Notes: generated by a model not told the origin, from the sequence alone. A DNA stretch of 20,754 bases from Sphingomonadaceae bacterium (GCA_019245455.1 JAFARM010000143.1:1-20754), one strand, 5' to 3'; shown: positions 1 through 7,978, counted from the stretch's first letter. Numbers and translations are program-made.

Positions 1-419
1 GCGGCGGCTTCGGCGGCGGCGGCGGCGGCGGCTTGGAAGGCGAGGAGGATCGAGCCGTGGCGTGCCTTGTGCGGGCGGGCGAGGGCGAAGACGTCGAGGC
101 CAGGCCAGCCGCCGGGCGTCTCCGCCTCGCCGCGCAGATAGGCGGCGAGCGCGTCGCGGGCGGCGGCGATCTCGTCCGGCGTGCGGCCGACGACGTGCGC
201 GCCGAGCAGCGCCGCCGACGCCTGCCCCAGCGCGCAGGCGCGCACGTCCTGGGCGAAGCGGGCGACGCTGCCGCCTTCGAGATCGACGTCGGCCGTCACC
301 TTACTGCCGCACACCGGCGAGACGCGGACGACGCTCGCCTGAGGGCCGACGAGGCGGCCGGCGAGCGGGATCGCCGCGGCGAGGCGCAGGATCTGCGTGT
401 TGTAGAGCGCGGCGGACAT
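1..419 (-). CDS. NifU-like iron-sulfur cluster assembly scaffold protein (3' end beyond window)
   Basis: At least 139 residues, open to the left edge with no stop. It starts at ATG 417-419 (MSAALYNTQILRLA). I see the two cysteines typical of the short alphaproteobacterial NifU/IscU-like scaffolds: C37 in PVCGSKV and C62 in RACALGQASA. The third IscU cysteine region reads ARHGSILLAF, without Cys, as I recall for this subfamily. The family holds nascent Fe-S clusters in the cytosol. The two-Cys form may be a divergent scaffold rather than true IscU. The visible C-terminus runs into seven consecutive alanines encoded by identical GCC codons, then E-A-A. Upstream is the repeat-containing gap 420-802, so it probably has its own promoter; a TATATC hexamer lies about 10 nt before the ATG. 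Family assignment is fairly sure, precise role is not. Confidence 0.8.
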   Translation of the reverse strand, partial: MSAALYNTQILRLAAAIPLAGRLVGPQASVVRVSPVCGSKVTADVDLEGGSVARFAQDVRACALGQASAALLGAHVVGRTPDEIAAARDALAAYLRGEAETPGGWPGLDVFALARPHKARHGSILLAFQAAAAAAAEAA

Positions 420-497
420 GAATGGAGATATAGGCGGCGGGGATGACAGGGACCAGCCGGGCCGGCGTCCCGACGTGAACTGCGCCGTAAAGACGGT

Positions 498-607
498 GTC
501 ATTCCCGCGAAAGCGAGAACCCGTCTCCCGCCGCCCGCCGCACTGCGACCGGCCGCGTCGTCACTGGCGTAATGCGGAAGTTGGATCCCCGCTTTCGCGG
601 GGATGAC
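498..607. repeat. Palindromic REP/MITE-like element, copy 1
   Basis: The ends are inverted repeats: GTCATTCCCGCGAAAGCG at 498-515 and, at 583-607, the near-complement ending CGCGGGGATGAC. The terminal arms are about 25 bp with few mismatches, and the total is about 110 bp. The ends have the familiar form of dispersed proteobacterial palindromes whose translation gives CHSRESGNP-like peptides. The interior shares CCGCGTCGTCAC-GGCG with copy 2. No transposase is near, so any mobilisation would need an enzyme supplied elsewhere. Confidence 0.75.
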
Positions 608-662
608 AAGGATGGAGAGGGGGAAGCGCCACTTCCTTCAACGCGCTCTATTCGCCTTCCCT

Positions 663-769
663 GTCATTCCCGCGAAAGCGGGAACCCATCTCCCGCGGCC
701 GGCCATGCCGCGTCGAGCCGCGTCGTCACCGGCGGGGTGCGGGAGATGGGTCCCCGCCTGCGAGATGAC
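663..769. repeat. Palindromic REP/MITE-like element, copy 2
   Basis: Second copy in the same orientation, about 55 bp after copy 1. It begins GTCATTCCCGCGAAAGCGGG (663-682) and ends GCGAGATGAC (760-769). Inner arms also pair: ACCCATCTCCCG near 684-695 with CGGGAGATGGGT near 740-751, so the whole element can fold into a long hairpin. The right end carries substitutions relative to copy 1 (CCTGCGAGATGAC against TTCGCGGGGATGAC). It lies 33 bp downstream of the olsB-like stop, so it may double as a transcript 3'-end structure. Confidence 0.75.
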
Positions 770-802
770 AAGTTCAGCAGAGGAAGCGCGACCGCTGGCG
801 CG

Positions 803-1651
803 CTACTCCGCGTCGTTCGCGCCCGCGACGAACCGCCCGGCATAGCGCCGCGTGATGCGCTCGACCGGCATGACGACGAACACGTCGGTCGTGTTGAACT
901 GCAGGTCGACATAGGCCCCGTCGCCGATCATCGCGCCGACGCGCAGATAGCCCTTGATCAGCGGCGGCAGCGCCTTGGCCGCGACGCGCTGGTCGTAGGC
1001 GGTCGCCGACAGCCGGTCCATCGGGACATAATGGTCGGCGAGCGCCCGCGCGCGCAGCTCGGGCGGGGCGAGGTGGTGGTGGTAGAGGTAGCTGAGTTCC
1101 GCCGCGTGCACCCGCGGGTCGGCCCCGTGCAGCGAGGCACACCCGAACATATGGCCGATGGCGTGCGTCTGCAAATAGCTGGCGATCCCGCGCCAAAGGA
1201 GGGTGATCGTCGTGTTGTTGCGGTATTCGGGCGCGACGCAGCTGCGGCCGAGCTCGAGCAGCTGGCCGCCCTCCGCCGACTGGGCGATCAGCGGCGACAA
1301 GTCGTACTCGCCGGCCGAGTAGAAGCCGTGGTTCATCGTCGCCACGACCTGGCGCAGCAGGCGGTAAGTGCCGACCACGTGCGGCCCTTCTCCGGGCAGG
1401 CCGTGGTCGATGACGAGCAGGTGGTCGCAGATGGCGTCGTAGCTGTCGACGTCCCGCCGCTGCGCGGTCATCGCGCGCGTCGGCGTCGCCCCCATCTCGT
1501 CGTAGAAGATCTGGTAGCGCAGCGCCTGCGCCGCGGCGACCTCGGCCTCGGTCGTCGCCAGCCGCACATCGAGCTGCCCCGCCCGGTGCAGGTGCGGCGC
1601 GCCTTCGAGCAGGTGGGCGGCAACCGCCGTCGCCTTCGCCGAGAATGCCAT
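803..1651 (-). CDS. olsB: GNAT-fold N-acyltransferase, OlsB-like (ornithine lipid synthesis)
   Basis: A 282-residue protein. OlsB transfers a 3-hydroxyacyl group from acyl-ACP to the alpha-amino group of ornithine, the first step to phosphorus-free ornithine lipids. Family marks are ALRYQIFYDEMGA (43-55), the core LELGRSCVAPEYR (132-144), FGCASLHG (169-176) and the C-terminal block LPPLIKGYLRVGA with FNTTDVFVVMP (228-262), close to OlsB/hemolysin-like acetyltransferases. I chose ATG 1649-1651; the frame could extend to a TTG at 1675, but GACGGGGAAACG before the ATG is a reasonable ribosome site. It follows the ampG-like gene by 61 bp on the same strand. No olsA is adjacent; the plsC-family gene at 18422-19234 is a distant candidate. 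The ornithine-lipid role is inferred from family; another acyl acceptor is possible. Confidence 0.72.
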   Translation of the reverse strand: MAFSAKATAVAAHLLEGAPHLHRAGQLDVRLATTEAEVAAAQALRYQIFYDEMGATPTRAMTAQRRDVDSYDAICDHLLVIDHGLPGEGPHVVGTYRLLRQVVATMNHGFYSAGEYDLSPLIAQSAEGGQLLELGRSCVAPEYRNNTTITLLWRGIASYLQTHAIGHMFGCASLHGADPRVHAAELSYLYHHHLAPPELRARALADHYVPMDRLSATAYDQRVAAKALPPLIKGYLRVGAMIGDGAYVDLQFNTTDVFVVMPVERITRRYAGRFVAGANDAE

Positions 1652-1712
1652 CGTTTCCCCGTCCGTCACGCCCAAGCTTCGCCGTCTAGCGTCGAATTGT
1701 GACAGTGTCGCG

Positions 1713-3056
1713 TTATTCGGTCACGGGGTCGTCATGGCGTGGCGGCACCGCCACCAACCCTCTGCGCAGCATATAGAGGTACAGGCCAATGCCGGCCACG
1801 GTGATCAGCGGCGTCAGCAGGTAGAACTCGGCATAGCCAACCCGCTCAATCAGCGCTCCCGCAGCCGTCCCCGTGACGAAGCGGCCAAGGATGGCGCGCG
1901 CCGACGACAGCAGGGCGAACTGTGTCGCGGTGAAGCGGAGGTCGCACAGGGCCGACAGATAGGCGACGATCGCAACGTCGCCGACGCTGCCCGAGAAGTT
2001 CTCGAACGCGATCGCCGCCGCCAGCCGCAGTTCGCCGACGGTCAAGTCGCCGCCCAGCCCAAACGGCAGGTGCGCGGGGGTGGCCGGGTTGCCGAACGCA
2101 GCCAGGGCGCTGAAGCTGAGGTTCGACACCGCGATCAGCACCAGCCCGACGAGCACGGCGCGCTTCATGCCGATCCGCGCATAGACGATCCCGCCGACGA
2201 ACAGCCCGACGAGATAGCCGATCAGCCCGACGCCGATGTCGTAGGTCGCGATCTCCGTCTTGGTGTAGCCGAGATGGTTGAACAGGACGCGGAAGCTGAG
2301 TTGCGCGATCGTGTCGCCCATCTTGTGGATCATGATGAAGGCCAGGACGATCGCGGCGCCGTCGCGCCGCGCGAAGTCGGCGAGCGGGGCGATGACCGCC
2401 TCGCGCAGCGCGGCGAGGCCGCGGCGGACGACGACGACGTGCCGCGTCGGCTCGCCGACGAGCAAGCCCGCGACGAGCGCCGGCAGGGCGAAAAGCGTCG
2501 TGGCGAGATAGGCGGCGTCCCACCCGGCGCGCGCTGCCACGAACAGCGCCAGCGCCCCCGCCCCGGCCGAACCGCCGCGCCAGCCGTAACCCTGCATCCC
2601 CGACCCGGCGCCCAACTGTCGCGGCGACAGGCTTTCGATCCGCAGCGCGTCGATGACGATGTCGTAGGTCGCGCCTGAAAAGCCGACGGCGATCGCCGCC
2701 GCGACGGTGGCGCCGAGGTTGACGCGCGGGTCGGCCGCCCCCAGCCACGCGACCGAGGCCATGACCATGATCGCCGCGACCAGCAGCCACGCCCGACGCT
2801 GGCCGAGGAGGCGCGCCAGGACCGGCAGGCGCACCTTGTCGACGACCGGTGCCCAGATCGGCTTGAAGCTGTAGAGCAGCGTCGCCAGCGAGAAGGCCGT
2901 GACGGTCTTGATGTTGATCCCGCTCTCCGCGAGCCGCGTCTGCAGCGTCGCGCCGATCATGGCGTAGGGAAAGCCCGACGAAATGCCGAGCAGCAGCGCC
3001 GCCAGCGGCGCGCGCTCGAAGTACGGCCGGACGCCGGCGATCCAGCCGCGAGTCAA
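1713..3056 (-). CDS. ampG: AmpG-family MFS permease (muropeptide uptake)
   Basis: A 447-residue hydrophobic protein with about 12 predicted membrane spans. AmpG imports anhydro-muropeptides for cell-wall recycling. Recognisable segments are GISSGFPY (24-31) followed by TLQTRLAESGI (38-48), YSFKPIWAPVVDK (62-74) and LLGQRRAWLL (83-92), matching the conserved start of AmpG permeases. It is a little shorter than E. coli AmpG. The start is TTG 3054-3056: GGAG sits 7 nt before it on the minus strand and no ATG occurs until residue 33, inside the first span. It lies 85 bp after the sulfotransferase gene and 61 bp before the olsB-like gene on the same strand. No beta-lactamase or nagZ is in the window. 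Some sphingomonad AmpG-like carriers may take other substrates. Confidence 0.75.
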   Translation of the reverse strand: MTRGWIAGVRPYFERAPLAALLLGISSGFPYAMIGATLQTRLAESGINIKTVTAFSLATLLYSFKPIWAPVVDKVRLPVLARLLGQRRAWLLVAAIMVMASVAWLGAADPRVNLGATVAAAIAVGFSGATYDIVIDALRIESLSPRQLGAGSGMQGYGWRGGSAGAGALALFVAARAGWDAAYLATTLFALPALVAGLLVGEPTRHVVVVRRGLAALREAVIAPLADFARRDGAAIVLAFIMIHKMGDTIAQLSFRVLFNHLGYTKTEIATYDIGVGLIGYLVGLFVGGIVYARIGMKRAVLVGLVLIAVSNLSFSALAAFGNPATPAHLPFGLGGDLTVGELRLAAAIAFENFSGSVGDVAIVAYLSALCDLRFTATQFALLSSARAILGRFVTGTAAGALIERVGYAEFYLLTPLITVAGIGLYLYMLRRGLVAVPPRHDDPVTE

Positions 3057-3141
3057 ATTCTCACTCCGAAACCGCTGCTCATTTGTGTCCCCGCCCTTGC
3101 CGCGCCGGCACGCTAGCGGGCGACGGGCACGCGCGCAAAGC

Positions 3142-5139
3142 TCAGTCGCGATACGTCGCCACTGCGTCGCCGAGTGCGTCCTTCAGCGGCTCGAGGTGCG
3201 TCTCGAACTTGCGCCATTGGTCGAGGCCGTCGGTGAAGATCGGGCGGCGGACCTGCTCTCTGCACGGCGTGCGGACGCTGCGGGGGTTCTCGTGGAAAGT
3301 CAGGCACTTCGCCTCGAACGGCAGCCCGCAGTGGTCGAGGATGCGGCGGACCTGCCCGTCGAGATCGGCGACGACGTCTTCGTGGATCACGCGCAGCACG
3401 CGGCCGGGAAGCACGCGGTCCCAGTGGCGCATGACGTCGAGATAGGTGCGGTAGTAGCGGGCGATGGCGTCGATCGAGTAGGTGAACTCCTGCCCCTGCG
3501 CGAACAACTGCTTCAAGTTGCTGAAGCAGCACGCCATCGGCTCGCGCCGCGCGTCGATGATGACGGCATTCGGCAGGATCAGGTGGATGAGGGCGATGTG
3601 GCGGAAGTTGTTCGGCATCTTGTCGACGAAGCGCGGCTTGTCCGAGCGGTAGGCGGCAGTGTCGGCGAGGTACTGCGCCCCGAGTGCGGCGGCGTCCGCC
3701 GCCGTCAGGTCGGCGAGCGTCGCCGGATAGCGGCCGCCGTCGCCCTGCAGTTTCAGCGCGATGCGCTGGATGTCGGCGAGTTCCTGCGTGCCCTCGACGG
3801 CGGAATGCGAAGCCAGGATCTGCTCGATCAGCGTCGATCCCGAGCGCGGCAGGCCGACGACGAAGATCGGATCGCGCCGTGGTTCCCCCCAGCCGCGGCG
3901 GCGGTCGAAGAAGGCCGGCGTGCAGAGCGAAACGTGCGCCGCCGTGAGTTTTTCCGTGACCTCCGGCCGGATGCGGCTGGTCACGGCGCGCCGATGGTTG
4001 CCCTCCGCGTAGTGCGCCCACGCCGCGTCGGCGTCGCCGCGGTCCTCGAACGCCTTGCCGAGCGCGAAGTGGAGGTGGACGCGGTCGTCGCCGGCGGTAT
4101 CCGCCACCGCCGCCGTCATCCGCTCGATCGCCGCGTCGTCGAAGCGGTAGGTCTTGAGGTTGGCGAGGCTCCACCACGCATCGCCGAAGCCCGGCCGCAG
4201 GTCGGCGGCGGCGCGGTAGGCGACGACCGCCTCGTCCGTCCGCCCGACCGTCTTCAGCGCGTGGCCGAGCCACAGCTGCACGTCGCTCCGTCCGGGATCG
4301 TCGGCGGCGAGGCCGCGGTACAGCGCGATCGCCGCCTCGCTGTCGCCGACGCCGACCGCCGCCGTCGCCGCCATCTGCCGGTACGCGGCGCTTCCCGGAT
4401 CGACCGCGCGCAGCCGTTCGATCTCGGCCGCCGCAGCGCCGTACTTGTGGCGCAGGATCAGGCACTGGGCATAGTCGGCGCGCGCCGCGTGATGGTCCGG
4501 CAGCAGCGCGACGACGGCGGCGAGCAGCACCTCGGCGTCGTCGAGCACGTCGCGCGCCATGCCGATCTTGGCCAGCAGGCGCATCGCCTCGGGATCGTCG
4601 CCGTGGCGCTGCAGCACGCCGCGGACGATCGCCTCGGCCGGCACCAGGTCGCCGTCGGCGAACAGGCCGGTCGCCGTCACCACCTCCGGCCGCAGCGCGG
4701 CGAGCGCGGCGACGTGCGCCTCGGCGGTCGCGGCATTGGCGGCGTCGCCGGTCATCCGGTACAGGCCGGCGAGCATCCGCCACGCCATCGGCAGCGCCGG
4801 GTTGCGGTTGACGGCGCGGAGCAGCGCGTCGATCGCCGCCGGCGCATTCTTGCGGACGACGTGCGCCAGCCCGCGCTCCTGCCACATCAGGCTGAAGTCG
4901 GGATGCGCCGCGGCCAGCGCGTCGAGCGTCGCCAGCGCGTCCGCCGTCCGCCCCGCCAGCCGCTCGCTCGCCGCCTTGAGGAGGAGGAGGTCGCGGTTCT
5001 CCGGCACGTGCGCCAGCCGCGCCGTCGCTCCGGCGATGACCGCGGCGTGGTCGCCCGCCGCCTGCGCCCGGCGCAGCGCGACGACGACCGCCTGCGTGTC
5101 GGGCGCGGCAGGCAGGTCGTGGATCGGGTCGGTCGCCAT
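3142..5139 (-). CDS. TPR-repeat sulfotransferase
   Basis: A 665-residue protein with no signal peptide seen. Residues about 20-400 are TPR-like helical repeats (for example 267-315, with DVQLWLGHALKTVGR at 286-300). Residues 424-655 form a sulfotransferase domain. The PAPS 5'-phosphosulfate loop is PIFVVGLPRSGSTLIEQ (424-440), DKMPNNFRHI lies at 506-515, and the 3'-phosphate segment RREPMACCFSNLKQLF at 531-546. Expected chemistry is sulfuryl transfer from PAPS to an unknown acceptor, possibly a protein gripped by the TPRs. It starts 61 bp after the TonB receptor stop on the same strand, so the two are probably co-transcribed. ATG 5137-5139 is the only good in-frame start after an in-frame TAA; AGGCGAGGC precedes it. 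A perfect AAGGAGG lies farther upstream (5180-5186), out of useful range. Acceptor not predictable. Confidence 0.85.
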   Translation of the reverse strand: MATDPIHDLPAAPDTQAVVVALRRAQAAGDHAAVIAGATARLAHVPENRDLLLLKAASERLAGRTADALATLDALAAAHPDFSLMWQERGLAHVVRKNAPAAIDALLRAVNRNPALPMAWRMLAGLYRMTGDAANAATAEAHVAALAALRPEVVTATGLFADGDLVPAEAIVRGVLQRHGDDPEAMRLLAKIGMARDVLDDAEVLLAAVVALLPDHHAARADYAQCLILRHKYGAAAAEIERLRAVDPGSAAYRQMAATAAVGVGDSEAAIALYRGLAADDPGRSDVQLWLGHALKTVGRTDEAVVAYRAAADLRPGFGDAWWSLANLKTYRFDDAAIERMTAAVADTAGDDRVHLHFALGKAFEDRGDADAAWAHYAEGNHRRAVTSRIRPEVTEKLTAAHVSLCTPAFFDRRRGWGEPRRDPIFVVGLPRSGSTLIEQILASHSAVEGTQELADIQRIALKLQGDGGRYPATLADLTAADAAALGAQYLADTAAYRSDKPRFVDKMPNNFRHIALIHLILPNAVIIDARREPMACCFSNLKQLFAQGQEFTYSIDAIARYYRTYLDVMRHWDRVLPGRVLRVIHEDVVADLDGQVRRILDHCGLPFEAKCLTFHENPRSVRTPCREQVRRPIFTDGLDQWRKFETHLEPLKDALGDAVATYRD

Positions 5140-5200
5140 GCCTCGCCTGCGCAGCGGAGCGCACCCGCGCGCCCCGCCGCCTCCTTAGCGCATCGCCGCG

Positions 5201-7882
5201 CTAGAAGTCATAGCCGGCGCGGATGCCGAACACGCGCGGCCGGATCGGGATTTCCTCGCGGATGAACTCGGCCGACGTGGTGAAGGTCGACGCGTGGCTG
5301 TTGTTGAGGTTGGTGACATACGCCTGCGCGTTCCACCCGGCGCGCGCCGAAACGCCGATCGACGCGTCAATCGTGCCATAGCCGGGCTGGCGGTAGCGGA
5401 GGAAGGTCGTCGTCGGCAGGATCACGCCCTCGCCCGACAGATAGGTCGCCGGCTGGTTGTACTGCGCGCTGATGTACTGGCCGCCGATCTGGGCGAAGGG
5501 GCGATAGTCGCCGATCTCCCAGTCGTAGCGGACGCGCGCCGTGCCTTCGAAGTGCGGCGAGAAGGCGGAGACCGAGCCGGCGATGCCGAACGGGTTCTGG
5601 AACGGCGCGCCGCGCACCTCGGTGATGCACTGGCCGAAGGTCGGCGAGGCCGGGATGTTGCTGCGCAGGCACGGCGAGTTGGTCTGCCGGTTGTCGTTGT
5701 ACGTCGCCGTGCCGGTGAAGGTCAGCCCGCGCACCGGCCGCGCCGTCACCTGCACCTCCGCCCCCTTGATGTTGTAGTCGGGGCCGTTGACGCCGAACGT
5801 CGTGTTGCCGAGCTGCGTCGGGTTGTAGAACAGGAACTGAACGTTCTGCCAGTCCATGTTGTACAGGGTGACGTTGAGCTGCAGCTTCTTGTCGAACAGC
5901 GAAGTCTTGAGCCCGATCTCGTAATTGTTGAGGCTGTCGGGGGCATAGCTGTTCGGTGTCAGATACTGCGGATTGCCGTTGGCGTCGCGCGCCACCGCGC
6001 GCTGCGACCGGCTGAAGCCGCCGGGGCGGAACCCCTGCGAGAAGGTGAAGTAGGCGAGCGTCGTCGGCGTCACCTTCCAGTTGACCGAGGCGCGGCTGCG
6101 GAAGCCCTGGTAGGTGACATGGTCGTTGTGCGGCCCGATGTCGAAGGTGCCGCCGAGCGGCCCGCACTGGCCATTGGGCACGTTCAGACAGGCGACGCCG
6201 GTCGAGTACTGCGCCCCGACCTCATACTCGCGGTAGTTGTAGTAGCGCGTGCCGCCCGTGATCGTCAGCACGTTGGGGATGATGTCGACGTCGACCGAGC
6301 CGAAGGCGGCGAACTGGGTATAGCCGCGCTTGACGTCCTCGCCGAAGCCGGTGTTGTCGTCGCGCGTGCCGGGTTCGTTGACATCGGCCCCGGCGATCGT
6401 CCGCGTGTTGGCGACGCACGGCTGCCCGCCGGCGAGCGCGGTGGCGAGGTTGGCCGGGTTGCACGACGGGATCGTCTTATATTCGAAGTTCATGATGTCG
6501 TAGACGCGGAAGATTTCCTGGAACACGCCGCCGATCGCGCGGATGCGCCACGTCGACGGCGTGCTCAGCCGCACCTCGTTCGTCACGTGGATGTTGCGGA
6601 CGCGGTCGTGCCAGTAGGTCGCCGGCGAGAAGCAGACCGCCGGGCCGCGGCCGAAGCCGGTGGTGCCGCCGGTGCACTGGTAGTACTGGCCGTAGGCGGT
6701 GCGCGAATAGTTGGTGTAGTCGACCTGGTTGTCGATGTGGCGGTCGAGATAGCTGCCGGTGTAGACCGCCGACAGCGGCCCGATCTTGCCGTGGACGGTC
6801 CACGACGTCGCCGAGAAGCGGTCGTGGTCGAAGCTGGGCACGAACGACGTCACCTGCAGCGGCTGCAGCGGCTGGAAATCGGAGCCGATCGGATATTGCG
6901 CCGACAGGCCGCCGACATCCAGCTGCTGGTACGTCTCGCTGATCAGCACGTCCCAGTTGGGCGCGATATCCCACAGGGCGGAAACGCGGCCGCCGCGATA
7001 GTCGACCGGGTTGAAGTCGTTGTGGGCGATGGCGCCGTTGTTGATCTGGTGCTGATCGGCGAAGGTGCAGAAGCCGGGCGAGGTCGGCGCCTGCGGCTGG
7101 CCGTTCGGGCACAGCCCGTTCGCCAGCGGGCGGATGTTCAGGTAATAATTGCCGAGATCGGCGTTCGACCGGGTGAAGGTCGAATAGACGTTGTCGATAT
7201 AGCCGCCGCGGTGTTCGTTGTAGAAGGTCGCGCGGATCGCGAGCTTGTCCTTCAGGATCGGGACGTTGAGCGTCAGTTCCTCGCGGTTGTTCGACGAACC
7301 GCCTGACGTGCCGCCGTACAGCGCCTCGGCATGGCCGCCGAAGGCGCTGAGGTTCGGCTTGTTGGTGATGTAGCGCACCGCCCCCGCCTCGGCACCGCCG
7401 CCGAACAGCGTGCCCTGCGGCCCCTCGAGCACCTCAATGCGTTCGAGGTCGACGGCCAGGATGTCGATGTTGCGCGCCGGGAACTGCAGCGACTGGTCGT
7501 CGAGGTAGATGGCGACGTTGGGGAAGTTGCCGATCGTCGCCGACGACTGGCCGCCGGCGAAGCCCGCGCTCAATCCGCGGATGAAGATCGACCCCTGGCC
7601 CGGGCCGTTGTTGCCGAAGGTGATGTTGGGCACGTACTTGACGAGATCGTCGAAGGTCGTGACCTGGAGCTGCTTCAGCGTCTCGCCGGTGAACGCCTGG
7701 ATGGTCAGCGGCACGTTCTGGATGTTCTCGCTGCGGCGCTGGGCGGTGACGGTGATCTCGCCGATGCCGGTGTCGGCCCCGCCCGCGCTCTCGGCGGCGG
7801 CGGGTTCGGGCGCGGCGGCGGCGAGGGCGGGGCCGCAGACGAGCGCCGCGGCGGCGCACGAGATCAGATAGGCGGCTTTCAT
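5201..7882 (-). CDS. TonB-dependent outer-membrane receptor
   Basis: An 893-residue protein. The signal peptide MKAAYLISCAAAALVCGPAL is followed by AAAAPEP. A TonB-box-like GEITVTAQR lies at 41-49. The plug domain includes NVPLTIQAFTGETLKQL, ERIEVLEGPQGTLFGGG and AVRYITNKP, and a long 22-strand-type barrel ends in GIRAGYDF with the C-terminal Phe of outer-membrane proteins. Five cysteine pairs separated by 8-20 residues occur in presumed loops. The start is ATG 7880-7882, with GGGGGAT before it and a clear signal peptide; an upstream TTG would spoil the signal peptide. The leader carries the palindrome at 7964-7978, identical to the one before the aminophosphonate operon, and a small hairpin at 7935-7953. 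From the shared site I infer uptake of an aminophosphonate or a conjugate; sequence alone gives no substrate. The sulfotransferase gene follows. Confidence 0.93.
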   Translation of the reverse strand: MKAAYLISCAAAALVCGPALAAAAPEPAAAESAGGADTGIGEITVTAQRRSENIQNVPLTIQAFTGETLKQLQVTTFDDLVKYVPNITFGNNGPGQGSIFIRGLSAGFAGGQSSATIGNFPNVAIYLDDQSLQFPARNIDILAVDLERIEVLEGPQGTLFGGGAEAGAVRYITNKPNLSAFGGHAEALYGGTSGGSSNNREELTLNVPILKDKLAIRATFYNEHRGGYIDNVYSTFTRSNADLGNYYLNIRPLANGLCPNGQPQAPTSPGFCTFADQHQINNGAIAHNDFNPVDYRGGRVSALWDIAPNWDVLISETYQQLDVGGLSAQYPIGSDFQPLQPLQVTSFVPSFDHDRFSATSWTVHGKIGPLSAVYTGSYLDRHIDNQVDYTNYSRTAYGQYYQCTGGTTGFGRGPAVCFSPATYWHDRVRNIHVTNEVRLSTPSTWRIRAIGGVFQEIFRVYDIMNFEYKTIPSCNPANLATALAGGQPCVANTRTIAGADVNEPGTRDDNTGFGEDVKRGYTQFAAFGSVDVDIIPNVLTITGGTRYYNYREYEVGAQYSTGVACLNVPNGQCGPLGGTFDIGPHNDHVTYQGFRSRASVNWKVTPTTLAYFTFSQGFRPGGFSRSQRAVARDANGNPQYLTPNSYAPDSLNNYEIGLKTSLFDKKLQLNVTLYNMDWQNVQFLFYNPTQLGNTTFGVNGPDYNIKGAEVQVTARPVRGLTFTGTATYNDNRQTNSPCLRSNIPASPTFGQCITEVRGAPFQNPFGIAGSVSAFSPHFEGTARVRYDWEIGDYRPFAQIGGQYISAQYNQPATYLSGEGVILPTTTFLRYRQPGYGTIDASIGVSARAGWNAQAYVTNLNNSHASTFTTSAEFIREEIPIRPRVFGIRAGYDF

Positions 7883-7963
7883 GGTCGCATCCCCCGATGG
7901 CTCCTGGCGACGGGTTACGGGCGGACGGGCGGACGGGGCCAAGTCTTTGCCCCAATGCCGGGC

Positions 7964-7978
7964 ATAGGCGCGGCCTAT
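7964..7978. promoter_or_regulatory. Candidate LysR-type operator in front of the TonB receptor
   Basis: Interrupted palindrome ATAGGC-GCG-GCCTAT; with flanking C7963 and G7979 the arms are 7 bp. It is identical to 9467-9481. T7965 and A7977 give the T-N11-A spacing of LysR boxes. It ends 81 nt upstream of the receptor ATG. Read toward the gene, similarity continues for another 9 bases (GCC-GG-CATT against GCC-GC-CATT, with two differences). Function is inferred. Confidence 0.65.

Larger units (their letters stand above)
420..802. other. Intergenic region with two palindromic repeats, no gene
   Basis: This 383-bp gap separates the olsB-like gene (stop at 803) from the NifU-like gene (start at 419), both on the minus strand. 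It contains two full copies of a palindromic repeat (498-607 and 663-769) and, at 437-447, a short piece matching the element's terminus (GCGGGGATGAC), possibly a third remnant. Short open frames here only translate the repeats. The promoter of the NifU-like gene should lie in the left third. I see no RNA gene. Confidence 0.75.

Noticed and set aside
498..769. CRISPR-like or protein-coding reading of the repeats (CHSRESGNP peptides)
   Set aside because: Only two copies, each internally palindromic and about 110 bp, with no short direct repeats and unique spacers; the peptides are a by-product of the DNA repeat.
2983..5265. Plus-strand open frame of 760 codons
   Set aside because: It is antisense to the AmpG and sulfotransferase genes, Arg/Val/Asp-rich without recognisable domains, as expected for a mirror frame in GC-rich DNA.
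5294..7306. Plus-strand open frame of 670 codons
   Set aside because: Antisense to the TonB receptor, which has a signal peptide, plug and barrel; the mirror frame has no domain.
7935..7953. Hairpin GGGGCC-AAGTCTTT-GCCCC in the TonB receptor leader, considered as a riboswitch
   Set aside because: Too small and simple for a known riboswitch; at most a local leader structure.
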